A DNA stretch of 64,000 bases from Rhodeus uyekii (GCA_037043235.1 JAWRVZ010000048.1:2672001-2736000), one strand, 5' to 3'. Positions 25,191 to 39,351 are shown, numbered from the stretch's first letter. A program made the numbers and translations. Notes: generated by a model not told the origin, from the sequence alone.

Positions 25191-27870
25191 ATTCTTTCTG
25201 TGTTTTACGCGAAGAGCTTGGGAGATAAGGCATGTGGTGTGATTTGATAAAGTCTTGGAAATTGTTAGGAAGAACATTTTATTTTCCAATATTGAGATGA
25301 GTTAAGCGGACAAATTAAAAACATATTTCTTTGTGTTCGCACAATGGAAGACATAAAGTAAATGGCTTGTTAATGTTAGTGATGAGAAATTGTTCTAAGT
25401 CTCATGCTTGTATTGCATAACTCTCATAATTATTGTTCTGCCTACATAAAGACTGTGAAGTCAGCTTTTGCTCTGTGCTCTGCGTCTAGTTTGACCTGCT
25501 TATGAAAAATATCAAACTGAATTTTCTTTCAAACAAACGAATGATGTATGTGTGGTTGCATATGGACAATACATGTTTGCATTATTAAGTATGAAATCAT
25601 AGCTATTGTTTTAGAGACTTAAGACTGAGAGAGATTTGGAGTGTGTTTGTGGGTGTATATATCATTTAAAATATATATCATTTAAATTAAAAACTAAAGT
25701 TGAGGGAAAAAATACATAATTGAGTAAAAACATCGACTGATAACCAGTGAAAATTTGAAAAAGGGATCAATCAACGTAAAAGAAAAGCTCAGTCATTAAA
25801 AAAAAAAGCTGGAACATCATTAACCCAGCAAATTTAATTACAAATTAATCATATTAAGTTATCACAAGTCTGATTGATTAACATATTCATATTTGATAAT
25901 CATTGTTGCACTATATCAATGAATGGCAGTGTTGACAAAGCATATGGCAGGATTACCTTTAATTAAAAACAGCCGTGAAATTTTACAAACTTAAGTGTTG
26001 GAAATTTCCATTGTTTTTGAGTCATATTGGCTGGATATTGCTTGTGTAGTGAATGAATGAATAAATGAACGAACAAACAAACAAAACTGATTGACTTTGA
26101 CTCATTTTTTTATGACAAGTCTGAATTAAAATCCATAATCATTAATCAAAAAAAAATGTTTTTATTTCATCAGTTGAGACCACCAAGTTCACACCAAGAA
26201 TGATAACTATAATTGATAACATTGATTCATTGATTGTTTATCCGTGTCGTTATCATTGTAGTTGTGATGTGGACTCTGCTATTTTTTTATAATTAGAATG
26301 ATTTTTAGAACTATATATTTATTGTTATTATAGTGAATGAGTCTTAATGGTGCACACAAAGTGTAGTAGTGTCTACATCTATGTATAAAGTCATACATTC
26401 CCATGTGGAAAGATTAAGATGTGGCCATTCATCATCTGCATCTAGAGTGTTTTAGTCAAGTAGAACTCCTGAGTGATTTTAAACTCTGTTTATCCCCATG
26501 CCGTCCATTAGATAAAGGTTAGCATTGTGTGCCATTGTCTGAATAGTCTCTACTTATGGTTAGCATCTCACATTGTGAGGTCATCGATGTTAATGGAAAG
26601 TGCAGTCATGTGAAATTGTTATTTAACCCATGAAATTAGATAATATGCCTAGATTTATGATGCTCAGCAGTTATGTCTATCTTATGTTGCATCGCCTTCA
26701 GTGTGAATGCATTAATACATGCACAATTTGCACACCTCATCATTATGAGGAAATATGTATGGGAGGAAACATAAAAATGTGTTTCTTCATCTATAGGTAC
26801 AATCATGTTAAGAAAATAACAACTTTTATCCCTTGAACAAGTTTAAGTTTTCTTCATTGCATTGCAGTGATATAAATTGTGTATAATGTAATAAGTAAAT
26901 GTGCATTGTATAAATGTGTGCTGTTGTTGTTGTTGTTTTTTGTTGGGGGGGGGGGGGCACAAAGTGGCAGACTAAGGATGATTTGATAGCAAGCATTTTT
27001 TTTTGCTAAATATACAAAAAAAGGACACTTCTTTCTTTTTTTACACATCACAACACTGTTTGTACATTAAAAGCATTTGGAAAAATAGCAAAAATAAATG
27101 AAAGCATTTATTAACAAAATTTCCGAGGCAATTTAACAAAATAAAATGAAAAGAAAAGAAAACTTAAAGGAAAAGAAAGAAAAAAATACAGAAAGAAAAA
27201 TCAACCTCTGGGACATAAAAGTGCCATAGTTGAAGAAACATCTAAACACTTTAACATTGCATTTTTTTTTTTTTTTTTTGTATGTGAGTCTCTAATTTAT
27301 TGAAACCTTTGCAGTTTTTGACATTTTTCTCAATGAAGTTAGCAGGTCAGAACCACCGTAAAACGTTTTTCTTTCTCCTCCTACTCATCATATTTTCCCT
27401 TCTTCTGCCTTGAAGGCATTTAGAAGGTTCATGATCAATTCCCACAAAGCCTTGTGCCGTGTGTCTCCGGCGGGCTTCACTCCCCTCAATCATTTTAGAT
27501 GCTCTTCTCCGCCCTGACGACTGAAGGTCAAAATAAACTGGATAGTTTAAAGCTGCCTGGGGATGTACACTACACTATATTGAGTTCCTTCCTCGTGCCA
27601 TGACGGCGAATAATAGAATCTACTCCAGTTCTCTGTTTACTGGAGCCATTCAGTGAGACTTCTCTGTACGGTTTAACCCCGTCATACATGAGACGATCAC
27701 ATCAGTGCACCGCAGCTGACTCCTTCTGACAAGCTTTCACAAAACAGTCATGCCGTTAACATGACGGCTTATTTGCATGGATGATTTCTTAGAGAGTGCA
27801 TTATGTCTCATAAGGAAAGAGTGGCATGGTGTCAAAGCCTCAGGATAAGCACACAGGTATTGAATGAGGG
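25191..27870. other. Noncoding stretch with homopolymer tracts
   Basis: No gene seen. Poly-G lies at 26945-26957 and poly-T at 27262-27281. A less AT-rich, unique-looking patch at 27380-27790 might be conserved noncoding DNA. Confidence 0.5.
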
Positions 27871-28140
27871 TGTTACATGTGTGGTTGTAGGAAGCACTGG
27901 AAGATGAAGAGGAGGATCAAAAAGGGTTTAATAATCCACATGAACAAACGCGCAAGCAAAACTTAACATTAACGTGACCAGACAAATGAGAAGTGCAAAC
28001 CCAGCAACTTCAATAGTAAGGCAAATGAGGGTAATGAATGACACAGCGAACAGAATGACTAATCGTATCAGTAACCATAGTAACTCAAGAGTGGCAGGAA
28101 AGAGAACAAAGGACATGTGACTGAAGATAAAAATACAACA
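27871..28140 (-). mobile_element. LTR-like segment, minus strand (tentative)
   Basis: On the minus strand it starts TGTTGTATTTTTATC and ends CATGTAACA. A GGATTATTAAACCC region about three-quarters along resembles an LTR polyadenylation region, followed by a pyrimidine-rich U5-like part. It differs from family A in sequence. No matching target duplication was found, so ends and identity are uncertain. Confidence 0.42.
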
Positions 28141-28279
28141 TTCACGAAAATGGATTGCAAGTATTCAATCTACATGATGACGTAAATTGGGGCAGTAAGA
28201 TTTTGTCCCCACCTTCTTTTGGAATTTCAAAATAAATATTTAATTATAAATAAATAAATAAATAATACATGTTTTTTAT

Positions 28280-28282
<3 letters not shown>

Positions 28283-28366
<84 letters not shown>
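28283..28366. repeat. (TA)n(GA)n compound microsatellite
   Basis: About 26 TA units run directly into about 16 GA units, preceded by a short AAAT run. It is the longest microsatellite in the window. Confidence 0.97.
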
Positions 28367-28368
<2 letters not shown>

Positions 28369-28501
28369 TTGGGGCATATATCATTTGGAGGGATGGATAG
28401 ATAAGTATTTTTTTTAATACCAATATATATATCTTAGAGGGTTTACTTTGATGGCTTACTGATCATACTGTTAATGTTTAAATCGTCTGGTGCGTAAGGT
28501 C

Positions 28502-28553
28502 TTTCCCAAAAGCATCATGAGTCTACTTTCAATCGTATCATGCTTTTGGGAAA
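28502..28553. repeat. Short inverted-repeat element
   Basis: TTTCCCAAAAGCAT (28502-28515) pairs perfectly with ATGCTTTTGGGAAA (28540-28553), leaving a 24-base centre. This resembles the termini of a small non-autonomous DNA transposon of cyprinids, collapsed to little more than its ends. No target duplication was resolved. Confidence 0.65.
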
Positions 28554-31500
28554 CGTAGCCCAGCTCATGCTCATAGACCATTCTCTTGGAAAGCAATGAT
28601 TTTTGGGCACTTTGTTGTTGCAGACAGTCACACTTTTAAATTTGCCCTCCCAAACACCTTGGGCCAGAATCTAATCTAACTCTGAACAGTGCCTCGCTCT
28701 TTCCATTCTTTAGGTGTCAACCCTTCTTTCCGGTTCTTTGCTAGGACACACTTGTCACAGTTGCAGTCCAGTCCAGTCTTTGCCTCTGGTGTAAATCATG
28801 ATTTTGTTTGGCCAAGCGAACCAACTAAATAAAGGAGTCCCAGCATAACCTCCAGAGATTCTCAAGCCATTAGATTCCTCCACATCTGTGTTATATAGAC
28901 CTTGGTGTCAAGGAGAATATGGGATGAAATGAATGGCTTTTATTGGAATGATGACTCCAGTAATTGAAGCAGGTTAGACTGAGAAATTGGAATGATAGCA
29001 GTCAGATACTTGAAGCCCCCCAGGATTGGTGTCAAGATGCTCTGAGCCCATCTCATGTCTGGTTCACTGCATCCTTCTGTGCTTAAGTGTCTTAACAGAC
29101 AGCTAATTATCACATTGCATTAAAGGGGTTGCCAGCTTGCTCTTTTCCGGCGTGTTGAGCCCCCCTCCCCTACTTCCTCAGTTTTCCTTTTTTTTTGTTT
29201 TTTTTTAATATTTGGTATGACTGCTCAGAGTTTCTACCAGCTTTCCTTACACTTCGCACAACACATCACATTTCCAACGTTAAGTAGTATATCTATCTTG
29301 GTAAAAGGCAAAAATGCTACCAATTCACAAATTCACAAGCAATGACAACTTGTTCAATTTTTAACATCAACATAAAATTAGAAATTGTCTCTATTTACTT
29401 TTGCATTGCTGGTCTTATTACGGTTGCTCCTAAGAAAATGCAATAACCTAATGACAATAGATATTGGATTGATTGCTATATCTAAACATAAAGTTGCAAC
29501 GTTTTTTTGTGAATGTCATTTCACGTTAGTATCGATATACAGCGTTGTGAAGCATGATTTCTTTGCCTGATGAAGCCCTTGTTTGAATTATGTTTCATGG
29601 AAGCAGATTAAGCAGTGTGCTATTGGTTTCTGCATGATTTTGGACCAATAAGATTTGGCTATGTGTGGGGCTTTAGAGTAGAAGCTAAACTGTGGTCCTG
29701 GTTATGGTGAGTTACAATAAAAACTTGTGAAGGACATAGAGTTTATCTCTCGAGGCTTTGCTTCCCAGGGTCGTTGTAGTATCCTTCTGCTTCGGGACAT
29801 GCAAGCCTTCTCGCTTTTGCTTTGATTGTTTTCTTTCTAGGGCACTTTGATCTTGATTTAAATTGATGACATTTACAATATGCTTTTCTTGCATCCTAAA
29901 CAAGGTTTCCTGGCCACTCCGACAGGCCTTAATCAACCTTCATTATCATTTATACAGAAAGCCATTTACTGGACAGCACTATATAGTCACGTAACACACT
30001 GCAAAAATAACCACCGTACTTGCACTTGACTCCTCTTTCAAGTAGCCTGCTTCTATTTTGGGAGAACTTCTACTGTTTGTTCGGTCGTGCTGTAAAGCAG
30101 ATGACGCATTTCCCAAAACACTTCCCAAAGTCATGTACCTTGAAGAGCAGTTTATCTCAATACAAGCTCGTTTTGGAGACTTGGAAACATCCACAGTTTA
30201 AAGTGTCTGTTATTGCCAAAATAATATTCATACCATTTGTCTTTTAGCTATACACTGACGTTTCCACATTTTAAATAGTCAGTAGATTACAAAGTTTACC
30301 TTAAGCAAAGTTTACCCTCTGTTATTTAACGGAATAGACAATGTGCTGTAAATTTATGAACACAGAAGCAAAGTTTCATTAGGAGAATTTTTCACACAGC
30401 AATTTTGGAAGCTTTTCCACACAGTATTGATAAGGGCTGTATATGTTCAAAAAAGCACCCATTACTTTGAGCCATACTTTGTTTTAAGAACAGACTGGAA
30501 ATTAAGTTGCTGTTATGGAGTCATACGTTTAAGACAAGTCAAATTACCTTTTTAAAGGGATTGATTCAAAATTTAGTCTCTCATATCAGATTTATACAGT
30601 CTATATACCTTATATCAAAATATCGTAACAGTGTAATTTTAATTAGCTCATCTGTCGACATGAATTCCTGTGAATTACTGTGATTAGATGCTTTCTTAAC
30701 TGCTGTTTTCTCACAGCTGCTATTTGTGTTGTATTTCTTTTGTTATTGAGAGGAAAATTAAATATTTAAATATCCATCGAAATGTCGCTCTCAGCAATGG
30801 ATGATGTCTGGATGTTTGTTAACAGTTTATTTCTGCAAAGGTATTTCCATTTTCTTTCCATTTGCAGCACTTGCTGGCTGCAGTTCATTTAATGGCCAAC
30901 GGTGTCCCTAATAACAAGGGTTGACGATATATATATATATACACAACTTACATGTCTTTTGTCTAATAAAAAAAAAAGTGAAATAATGAGAGTAAGAAAA
31001 TAATGTCTGGGTTTTAGTTCCTTTTATTAGCCATACTAGAACTGATTCTTGGAAGTTGTTCTGCACTGGTTTAAGCAACACACATAGTCCAGAAAGGCAA
31101 AGGCAGCAGCCCATGTCCAGACACTAATGAATGAAGTTGCTTGAGTCAGCCCTTTTCTGTCTATAAAGGCTTGAAAGGACACTGTGATACATTTGGAATT
31201 GCCAAAGTTATCAAAATTCTTCTTCTTCTTTTTCTTTTTTTTTGAAGCTCTCTATTGACCCAATCTTCGTACATGATGTGAGCTTTGCATTTCTGCTTCC
31301 TTTCACTCGCAGGACTCTCCTACAAAATGGCATAATGTGCAATCTTATTCTGTGAATTTTCCAAAAAGGCATAGTAGTGGACGGAAAGGAGATGAGGGGG
31401 GTTATTTTCCAATTGGCCTTGTGAAAATGGGCAATTTCAAACTCATTTAGGTTTATTTATGAAGCCATTTCCGAATCAGTATTTATTACCGAGGACGGTC

Positions 31501-32023
31501 TGAAAATGGTCCTTTTAAATATGACTTGAAAATGGGCATTTCTTGAATAGTCCTGTTACAGTTTTTCCTGGACACGGGCGATAAAATGACCTAATATCCC
31601 AACTATCGAGGAGCTATGCATGAGTGCAAATGTAATATGCAATTCAAAGATTTCTATATGGATAATGCAATTTTACATATGAATAATGCTTATTTGCATC
31701 ATCTAAAAGTAATCTGCAGTGTTGAAGCTACTTTAAAATTGCCCAGCAGCAAGCTACCCATGATTTATAGTTAATCCATAGTTAATCTACTCTTCTGAAC
31801 GTTACTAACAAATAACCGCTAACCACAGTTAAGCTACTTAAGGGCCAATCATGTCAATTAATCACATATAAATTTACTTCAGGTTTTAATAGCAAAGAAA
31901 ATACCGGCCTCACTAGTTTTATGCACCATAGCTACGATGAAATAACAATGAGATATACATACATACATAATTATGCATTTCCTAATGATGTTTAATCAGA
32001 TTTAGTGAAATAATTTTTGGTTG
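28554..32023. other. Noncoding stretch
   Basis: No gene recognised. A short TA run sits at 30926-30940. The open frames are short and featureless. Confidence 0.5.
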
Positions 32024-32136
32024 TTTGTTCATGTTAGTTCATAATGATAATACATTAGTAAATGTTGAAATGAACATTAACTTAGATTAACATTAACTAA
32101 TGCTGTAGAAGCTCATTGTTGACAAGTTAGTTACTC
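32024..32136. repeat. Dispersed repeat of TTAACATTAACTAA type
   Basis: Words such as TTCATGTTAGTTCATAATGA, AATGTTGAAATGAACATTAA and CATTAACTAATGCTGTAGAA match, from memory, an abundant cyprinid inverted-repeat DNA element. Only part of it is present, and the boundaries are approximate. Confidence 0.55.
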
Positions 32137-33249
32137 CCTGGCATTGGTAATCCGTCAGAAACTATTGCATGTTACAGACTTCCCAGATTATGTGTTATTT
32201 AGGTCATGTGCTCAGTCAAATCTGTTGAATTCTGGCCTTGTCAGTTTATCAAGCAAATAATATGTTTGTCAGGCATGAAAGCCCGCAGGTCCCCCATTGA
32301 ACTTTAACCATACGTCTCTTTTTTCATTATTTTGTCATACAGGGAATTCAGTCGCCCTGAACAGTAACCATCAATCCGGCGCGTGGCTAACGGACCCTGA
32401 GTGACGGATCAGGCCAAAGAATGGCCAGGAGAGAGAATTGCTTCATCAGTTTGGCTATATTTGATGTTTCCTATTTACTTACAGTACAGCTGCGAGCTTT
32501 CTAAAATGTGAAACAGGGAGAGTCTGTGCTGTTATTGGTATAATCTAGCCAACTTCATTAAGTGTTTGACATGCCATCATATGTGGATGCAAAGTGTAAA
32601 GTCTATATGCAGTTTATGTGAATTATATGGGGAATATGGGGCTCTTTTTAAAACACAAGGCTCGGAAATGTCTCAGTAGTGTGATTTTTATAACTGACAG
32701 CACAATCTATTTTTCCAAAGCGCAATAATAAAAATAGATAAAATGCCACGGAATGCATTTCCGATGTTTGCAGATTCAACACTTTCCTCATTACTCATGC
32801 TGTGTGAATGCATTAGATGTGTTCTGTGATCAGTTTGGAACAAAATCACAGATTTCATTATTTTAGCATTTGCTTGGCCATCTGTGTGGACGATCTGTAC
32901 GTGCTGCTTTAAAGCGTTCCCATTACATACTTAATTAAGCTCCCATTACATATCCCCTAAATAATGGATCATTGACTATGAACCCAACCATACTCAACCT
33001 TCCTTTTATTAATATGGGAGGGGCAATTAGTGATTTAATGAAAAAAAAAAAAAAAAAAAAAGAATCTATTAGTTTGACTTTCAGGTTTGTGAAAACCCAT
33101 AAGGACCATGTATTAACTAGCCATCAAAATTAATGAGTCAAAGAAGTATGCGACCATGAACTTAGCAAACTTCAGGAGGCAAAAGAGAACGCTAGCAATG
33201 TAAGTGTATTTAAACTGTGCTAAATAAAAAAAATTGACGTGTAATCAAA
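32137..33249. other. Noncoding stretch
   Basis: No gene seen. A small CpG-containing patch occurs at 32345-32420 and a poly-A tract at 33041-33061. Confidence 0.5.
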
Positions 33250-33500
33250 TAATATATGCTTACTGCTCTGCAAACTGTTTTCTGTTTGAATATGTTGAAA
33301 TATAATTTATTCCTGTGATTAAAGCTGTATTTTCAGCATCATTACTCCAGTCTTCAGTGTCACACGATCCTTCACAAATCATTCTGATGTTGTTCAAGAA
33401 ACATTTATGATTTTTATCAGTGTTGAAATCAGTTGTTCTTTTTTCATATTTTAGTGAAAACCGCAAAACAATTTTGATTCTTTGATGAATAGATTTTTAT
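33250..33500 (-). repeat. Dispersed cyprinid repeat, copy 3, inverted
   Basis: It contains TTTTCAGCATCATTACTCC, then AGTCTTCAGTGTCACACGAT and CCTTCACAAATCATTCTGAT, the reverse complement of the blocks seen at 18042 and 6215. It is the longest of the copies. A 68-codon frame inside it is not a gene. Confidence 0.72.
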
Positions 33501-33997
33501 TTTTTTTTGCATGACAACATTTTAATTAATACATTTGTTTTCACAATACAAAAGTATTTATTGTTAATCTGCCATTGATGAATAATATTATTAATAAAAA
33601 ATAATGAAATCAGACAGACCTCGAAGATTATATTTGAACGGTAGGTTGTTTATTTTTTTTACTAAGTCATTCATATTTTACAGGTACAATTATCATGCAA
33701 GTCATTTCTGGTATTCAGTGCCTTTAAGACATCATAAAATGTGTAGTGATGATAGGGTGATATAAAACAATTTAAACAATGATTTTGGTCAAATGTGGGT
33801 AGTAAATTCAACCATATATTAAACAAAAGGAAAAGGAAGAACAAATATTTAGTTTTCAAAATCATTTTCAGATGCAAATGCATAAAGCTTGTTTTTGTTT
33901 ACTTTCTAAAATGTTGCATTGTTGATTCTCCAGTGTATTGTCATTGTCACTGAATGATTAGGGATAGCAGTGGACAAAATATCAACTGGGTGGACAA
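33501..33997. other. AT-rich spacer
   Basis: Nothing recognised. It may include the rest of the dispersed repeat. Confidence 0.4.
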
Positions 33998-34329
33998 TGT
34001 CACAGTCTCGTCATGTTGTTCACATCCAGGTCACTTCTATCTATCTTCCATGTCCTTCCTGCACCTGTTCTTGTCAATCGCTTATCTCGTCAGTGTTGTC
34101 AGGTGTTTCCCATCTCGTCTTGTTATATATATATATATACACACGCTCCTGTGTTCCCATGTCTTTGTCGATTGTTGATGTTGTGCGGGTTCTCCATAGT
34201 CTCCAAATTCCTGACTGTTGTTTGCACTAGTACGTATTTTGTTTTCTCGAGTGTTTGACTAAAGCACGTTTGTTTGGTATTCTGCTTCTCTCCTTGCTCC
34301 GCAACGCACACCATCATCCATAAGTGACA
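33998..34329 (+). mobile_element. Solo LTR, family A, with expanded TATA region
   Basis: A 332-bp segment starting TGTCACAG and ending AAGTGACA, flanked by the exact 5-bp direct repeat GACAA (33993-33997 and 34330-34334). It carries the family blocks CCTGCACCTGTTCTTGTCAA and GTGTTCCCATGTCTTTGTCG. Where other copies have a TATAAAA box, this one has a TA/CA run (34124-34143). No gag-pol sequence adjoins it. The many overlapping short frames are artefacts of this repeat. Confidence 0.9.
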
Positions 34330-34704
34330 GACAAGTGGTAAAAAGAATGGATGGAAGAATGGATCATTTTTCTACAAACTTGTTTTTTTCCTTTTTTTAT
34401 CAACAGGGTGGACGTTATTATGTTGACCTCATCAAATTAGTTAAAAACTGACAATTAAAACTGTGTTCTAGAATCTCATTCTAGTCCGATCATGATCTTT
34501 ACTGGGGACATAAACGCCACCAAGTCCCAGGATTGACCCATGCATCGCATCGCATGGACTAACAATGGACGCTTTTTGTTTTGTTTTGTTCATTGTACTT
34601 TTTAGAGCTTGACAGCTGCAATCACAATGATATTCTATAGAAAACACCAGTATAATTTCTCTTTTTGTGTCCCACATAAACCAACCAACCAAGATGCATT
34701 TTGA

Positions 34705-34771
34705 TTCGAGATGACATGAGTTTCAGTAAATAAAGCAGAAATGCAATTTCTGGGTGGGTTATTCCTTTAAC
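34705..34771 (+). repeat. Dispersed repeat tail (GGGTGGGTTATTCCTTTAA type)
   Basis: The order GATGACATGAGTTTCAGTAA, then AAATGCAATTTCTGGGTG, then TTATTCCTTTAA matches, from memory, the ubiquitous end of a cyprinid dispersed repeat. It is degraded, and only this end is clear. Confidence 0.55.
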
Positions 34772-37700
34772 TACTGTGTTCATCTCGCTCTATATCAGTG
34801 AAAACAGTGAGTTATGTTCTGAAGTATTAGCGAAGAACAGTGTCGTACATGAGAATGGACATGATGAATCATCCGTCAGCACACAGATGTGATAAAGTAC
34901 TGCAAGGAAGCAGCGTCAGTCATAATAGTCGTGCGCTCTTTTTCAACACATTTGTCCAGACAGCTGAGAAATGGAAATGCACATCAGACTGGTAAATGCC
35001 ACGCCACGAACACAGCAACAGCAACAGAACGTCATCTGTGGTTTGATCATCCTTACGCGTGTATTGCTGGGGATGTTCTCTTTGTAGCTTGATACATTCT
35101 GCTTCAAAGCAGATACTGGACTTATCACTGCTTTCAGATGTGTTGGAAAATTGATGTGTATGTTGATGCACATAAGATGGGAGCACTATCAAATCTGCTC
35201 ATGTGGAGAACCGGACCTTATCTGGACGCATCTGACAGTCTGCCAGACCTGTGCTCAATATTTACTCTATTTACGTGTTTGAATGTAAATCTAACAGTCT
35301 GTTCTCAAAAAAGTAATACTGAGTGAGACATCTACTTGCATCGCTTTATGGAAAATATCTGAGGAAACACCTGTATGAACACGTGCCTGAGATTATTTAA
35401 AGGCCCGCTGAATTAATCCAATGTGTTTGCATATTTTCCTCTGAAACAGAACACAGGGTTGGTCATTTTGAAAATCAACTCCCCCTTTTTTTAAATAGCC
35501 AATAGTGTTTAGCTTCTATCACCGCTCAGAGCCGTTGAGCTCTATAAAGACACAGTTTCCTCCTTATCTTTGACCATGTCTCTTCTTAATCTCCACCAAA
35601 TCTCTTTAAAATACACCATTCTGTGCAGAATTCAACCGGGTCCGAATACAACTTGAGCATGCAGAATACAACTTGATCATGTGATCCGCTCTGGTCTGTC
35701 ATGTCTTTGCATCCGCGGCACTTTATCCAAATCAGTGTGAATATTTCCCTATATTGTGAACTGTGTGTCATTCACCAGGTAGAAAACAGTAAATACATGA
35801 CCAAGTGATTTAGGGAAGGATGCTGTGGATTTGAGAGAGTATTTGATTGGACAGAAAATAGGAAAAGAAGTTCACTATGCTTATAGATAACATGGGGACT
35901 TTATCACTATTTTGAAAATTACATTAGTATAGTAGGGGTTAAATGGACCTCAGATTATTCTAAGTTAACTTTTATGTGATTAAAGTCGAGTCAACGTCAA
36001 TTAGTTGCTGTTGGTGTCATTAATGAACAAATAAGCCTGAACCTGAAGCCAAGACTCAAACACATCTATGTCGTATGCCACACAGCGCCACACACAGGGC
36101 GATTGATCATATGTAGAAGCTTTTTTTATCTTTTCCTTTGTCTTTGGGCTGTTACATTTCTCACAGATTGCAGCTCATTCTAAATCAGATGCACACAAAG
36201 CAGGACAGTAGAGATGACATCTATAATAATGCATTAGCGAGAGAGCCATTGCGTGTGAATTATTCTTCCTGGCAGTGTCTCTTTACTAATAATTAAGCTG
36301 TAGTTTTCGGTTGCTATGAAATATATGCTAGAACCTTTTTGGCTTCTAAGATATTTTATTGATCATTTTTGGCAATACATTTGCATTTACATTCTGGACT
36401 CCTGAATATTTATCCTGTTCACTAAATCTGCACGTGAGCAGTGTGTGTCTGTGTGTGTTTGTGTGTGTGTGCACGTTACAAAACAGCATCACATTTATAT
36501 AACACAGAGATTAACTTACGTACACAATAAACTGTTTAAAAAGTGCATTCACCAGATACATTTTAAACAATCAAATGGGATCATCAGATTTATCTTGTGG
36601 AGTGCTCTCAGAATATATAGGTATTTATCATTTTAATTGTTTGAAAAAAAGAGTCTAAAAGTGTGCTCTCTATAGGTCACTTGTTGATATCAAGATTAAA
36701 GCATAATTTACTATTCGACTAGTCTGTACAACCCATAATATGTGGCAGGTTGCTAAATTTTATTTTTTTATTTTTCTTCAGTTTACCAATAGATCATTAG
36801 TATTAAATGGTGCAATGTATTAGCCGTGTTGTATGACAAACTATAGCATTTTATATCACAATGTTTTGTAGTACGCAATAGTGGCATATAAAATGTAAAA
36901 AAAAATCTGATTAATTTAAGTGAATTGTTTTATTTAGAAAACATTAATTGAAGGTGTTAATCAAAGTCTTCCATTTTTTTGAAAACCTGATTGTTTACCC
37001 TGATTTGGGAAACAAGCTGCAAATTACTGTACAAAAACAATGCTAAAATGAGAATGATCTTACAGTTTGAGCAGTATTTATTAATCATTTTCCTTGGGTT
37101 ATTTATAGCACATCAGCTTTATTCATTCAACAAATTTAAATATGCTGTATGTTTTGATTGACTTTATTAATCCTCACAAATAGAAAATGCTGAAACGTTT
37201 TTGTCCTTTCATTAAGATAATTCACTAGACATTGTTCTGTTAATTGTGGCAGGGTAAAAAAAGTCGTATTAATCGTATTAATGGAGGCTGGACTGACTCA
37301 AAAACATTTTAAGAATCTATAACATCTTCCTTGGAAGCCGTTGCTAAAGCAATGTTAGCCATTTCTGTGTTTTCTATAGTATAAATAATTCAGAGATTTT
37401 CTGCAGATTGTTGTATGTTTTCAGATTTAGTCATCAAACTCATTAAAAATGAGTAAACCATTACGTTTCATTATGTTATGTGTCCAGAGAAAAACCTAAA
37501 GTCACATATGTTGATATCTGGCCTCATGCTTGTCATCTTGGGAAAGCACATTCAAATGCAACTCATTTTTAGTTCATTTCCATATGTCTGGCAAATTCAA
37601 AGACATATAGACTTCTGTCAATCATTTATTTTCAGAAGACACATCTAGCAATTTGAACATTGTGCAATGGCTGTATGCGCGTGTATCAAAAGCTTGTTTA

Positions 37701-38929
37701 AACTGGATATTGGATATTCTCTGTTGCACTGACCTCCATTTGATATGCTGGTATTTTTCCAGAAATGAACATATATAAGAATAATAACATGGAAAACCTC
37801 TTACTGAGCCATACATATCATCATTGATTAAGGGCGCTGATTGCCGAGCTCTTGAGTTTACATTGTATGAAATGGCAGTCCATTCAGATCTGCCAGATTA
37901 ATCTGTGTTCGATAAATTCCACGACCGTGCAGTGCTTGTTACAGGTTAAACATTTTGAGTTGATTATACAGGGGAACATCATATTAGCTGACGGTATAAT
38001 ATGCAAAAAGTTGACAACACTGGGTTGAATTCATCAGAGATTAGCTTCAAACATCCTCAGTGGCAAACCTCAATGAATGGGTATTCAAGCAAACAGTGAA
38101 CACCAGTCCATAATCACCTTTTTATCCCTGCCGTAACACTCGGCGCCATTCAAACACATGTAAATTTGTTAATTTATGTTGAGTGCAAGAGAGGGAGGAT
38201 TTGCTCAGATGCCCTTCCCAATTCCAAGCCAAATAAATGAAAGTTTTCTTTACCGACCTGCATACCATAATGCGCAAATCTGCCAATCGATGCAATTTTT
38301 AACTGAATTTAGATGAAGCCCTTTGTATTCTGTTTGATCGCTGTTGCTTTCACCCAAAGCCTCCCTCTTCTACAAGCTGTAATAGTTTCCATGTTCCAGT
38401 TAAATTTGGCCTTTTGTTTCAGACAAATTGGCTGGATTCATTTTGCTGGCAAAACCGATGCTGGAACCATTAACGCTCCAAAGAACCTGGACTTAGAGTG
38501 TCATTAGTCACTGAAGAAATGCTTAATCATTCCTCCCGCTGTTATCGATTTGCCATTAGATGGCGACTATTTAAAGCAGACCTTGTTCAGGAATCTAGGA
38601 GTTACCAAACAATGTCTCTTAATCACAAAAGTCTGCTGAACAACCTTGAGGGTCAGTGTCTGGAAGAGTCTGCTGGTTCCCATGAGGGAAAACACTTTAT
38701 CTGAACATTTGATTTGTTGGGGAAACATTATGGTGTCTGTTTCCTTCTTTTCTACACGTTCAATGCCATTTGTAAAAGCCAATACACATTTTCATGATCA
38801 TTAAGAATGTCTTTAACAGAGTAAAACACAGAAAAGGGTACAAAAATGCTGTTCAGTTTCAATTCGTCAAAGGATATCAAGGTTTCCAAAAAGCAGCTGT
38901 TTCCTACATTGATAATAATCAGAAAGGTT
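34772..38929. other. Noncoding stretch
   Basis: No gene recognised. It holds an imperfect 21-bp duplication near 35642-35680 (AATACAACTTGAGCATG and AATACAACTTGATCATG) and a GT microsatellite (36441-36470). A unique-looking patch at 38290-38510 could be conserved noncoding DNA. Confidence 0.5.
36441..36470. repeat. (GT)n microsatellite
   Basis: A slightly interrupted GT run. Confidence 0.9.
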
Positions 38930-39065
38930 TTTTGATCAGAAAATAATCATATTAAAATTATTTCTGAAGAAGCATCGCAAGAATAAATTTCAATATTTCT
39001 ACTCTTTTTTTATTTTTTTTATGGAATGCTGCCTTGGTGAGGAGAAGAAACTTCTTCCAGAAACA
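38930..39065 (+). repeat. Dispersed cyprinid repeat, distal end
   Basis: The tail reads ATGCTGCCTTGGTGAGGAGA, then AGAAACTTCTTCCAG, which I recall as the 3' end of the same family as the repeat at 18042. The central part is replaced by T-rich sequence. Confidence 0.6.
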
Positions 39066-39351
39066 ATACTGACTCCAAATTGTACAATCACTTTGATTAA
39101 GGATTTGACAATACGTGATGGTTTCAAACATTTTTATCTTTCAACTGGTTTGACTCTAGATATAAATTGTACATGCTAAATCAAAAAGAATGTGTAACAG
39201 AACAATGCATCCTTACATCAGGTCTTAAAGTTACAGCAACTTCAGTATGAGATAGCATTAAAAATGTATTTATGTCAGTTTTTCTCGCCTGGTCTCAACA
39301 TCAAAATTGTGGCCAGTGAAAAGTGGGTAGTAACTTCGGACAAGCACTAAC

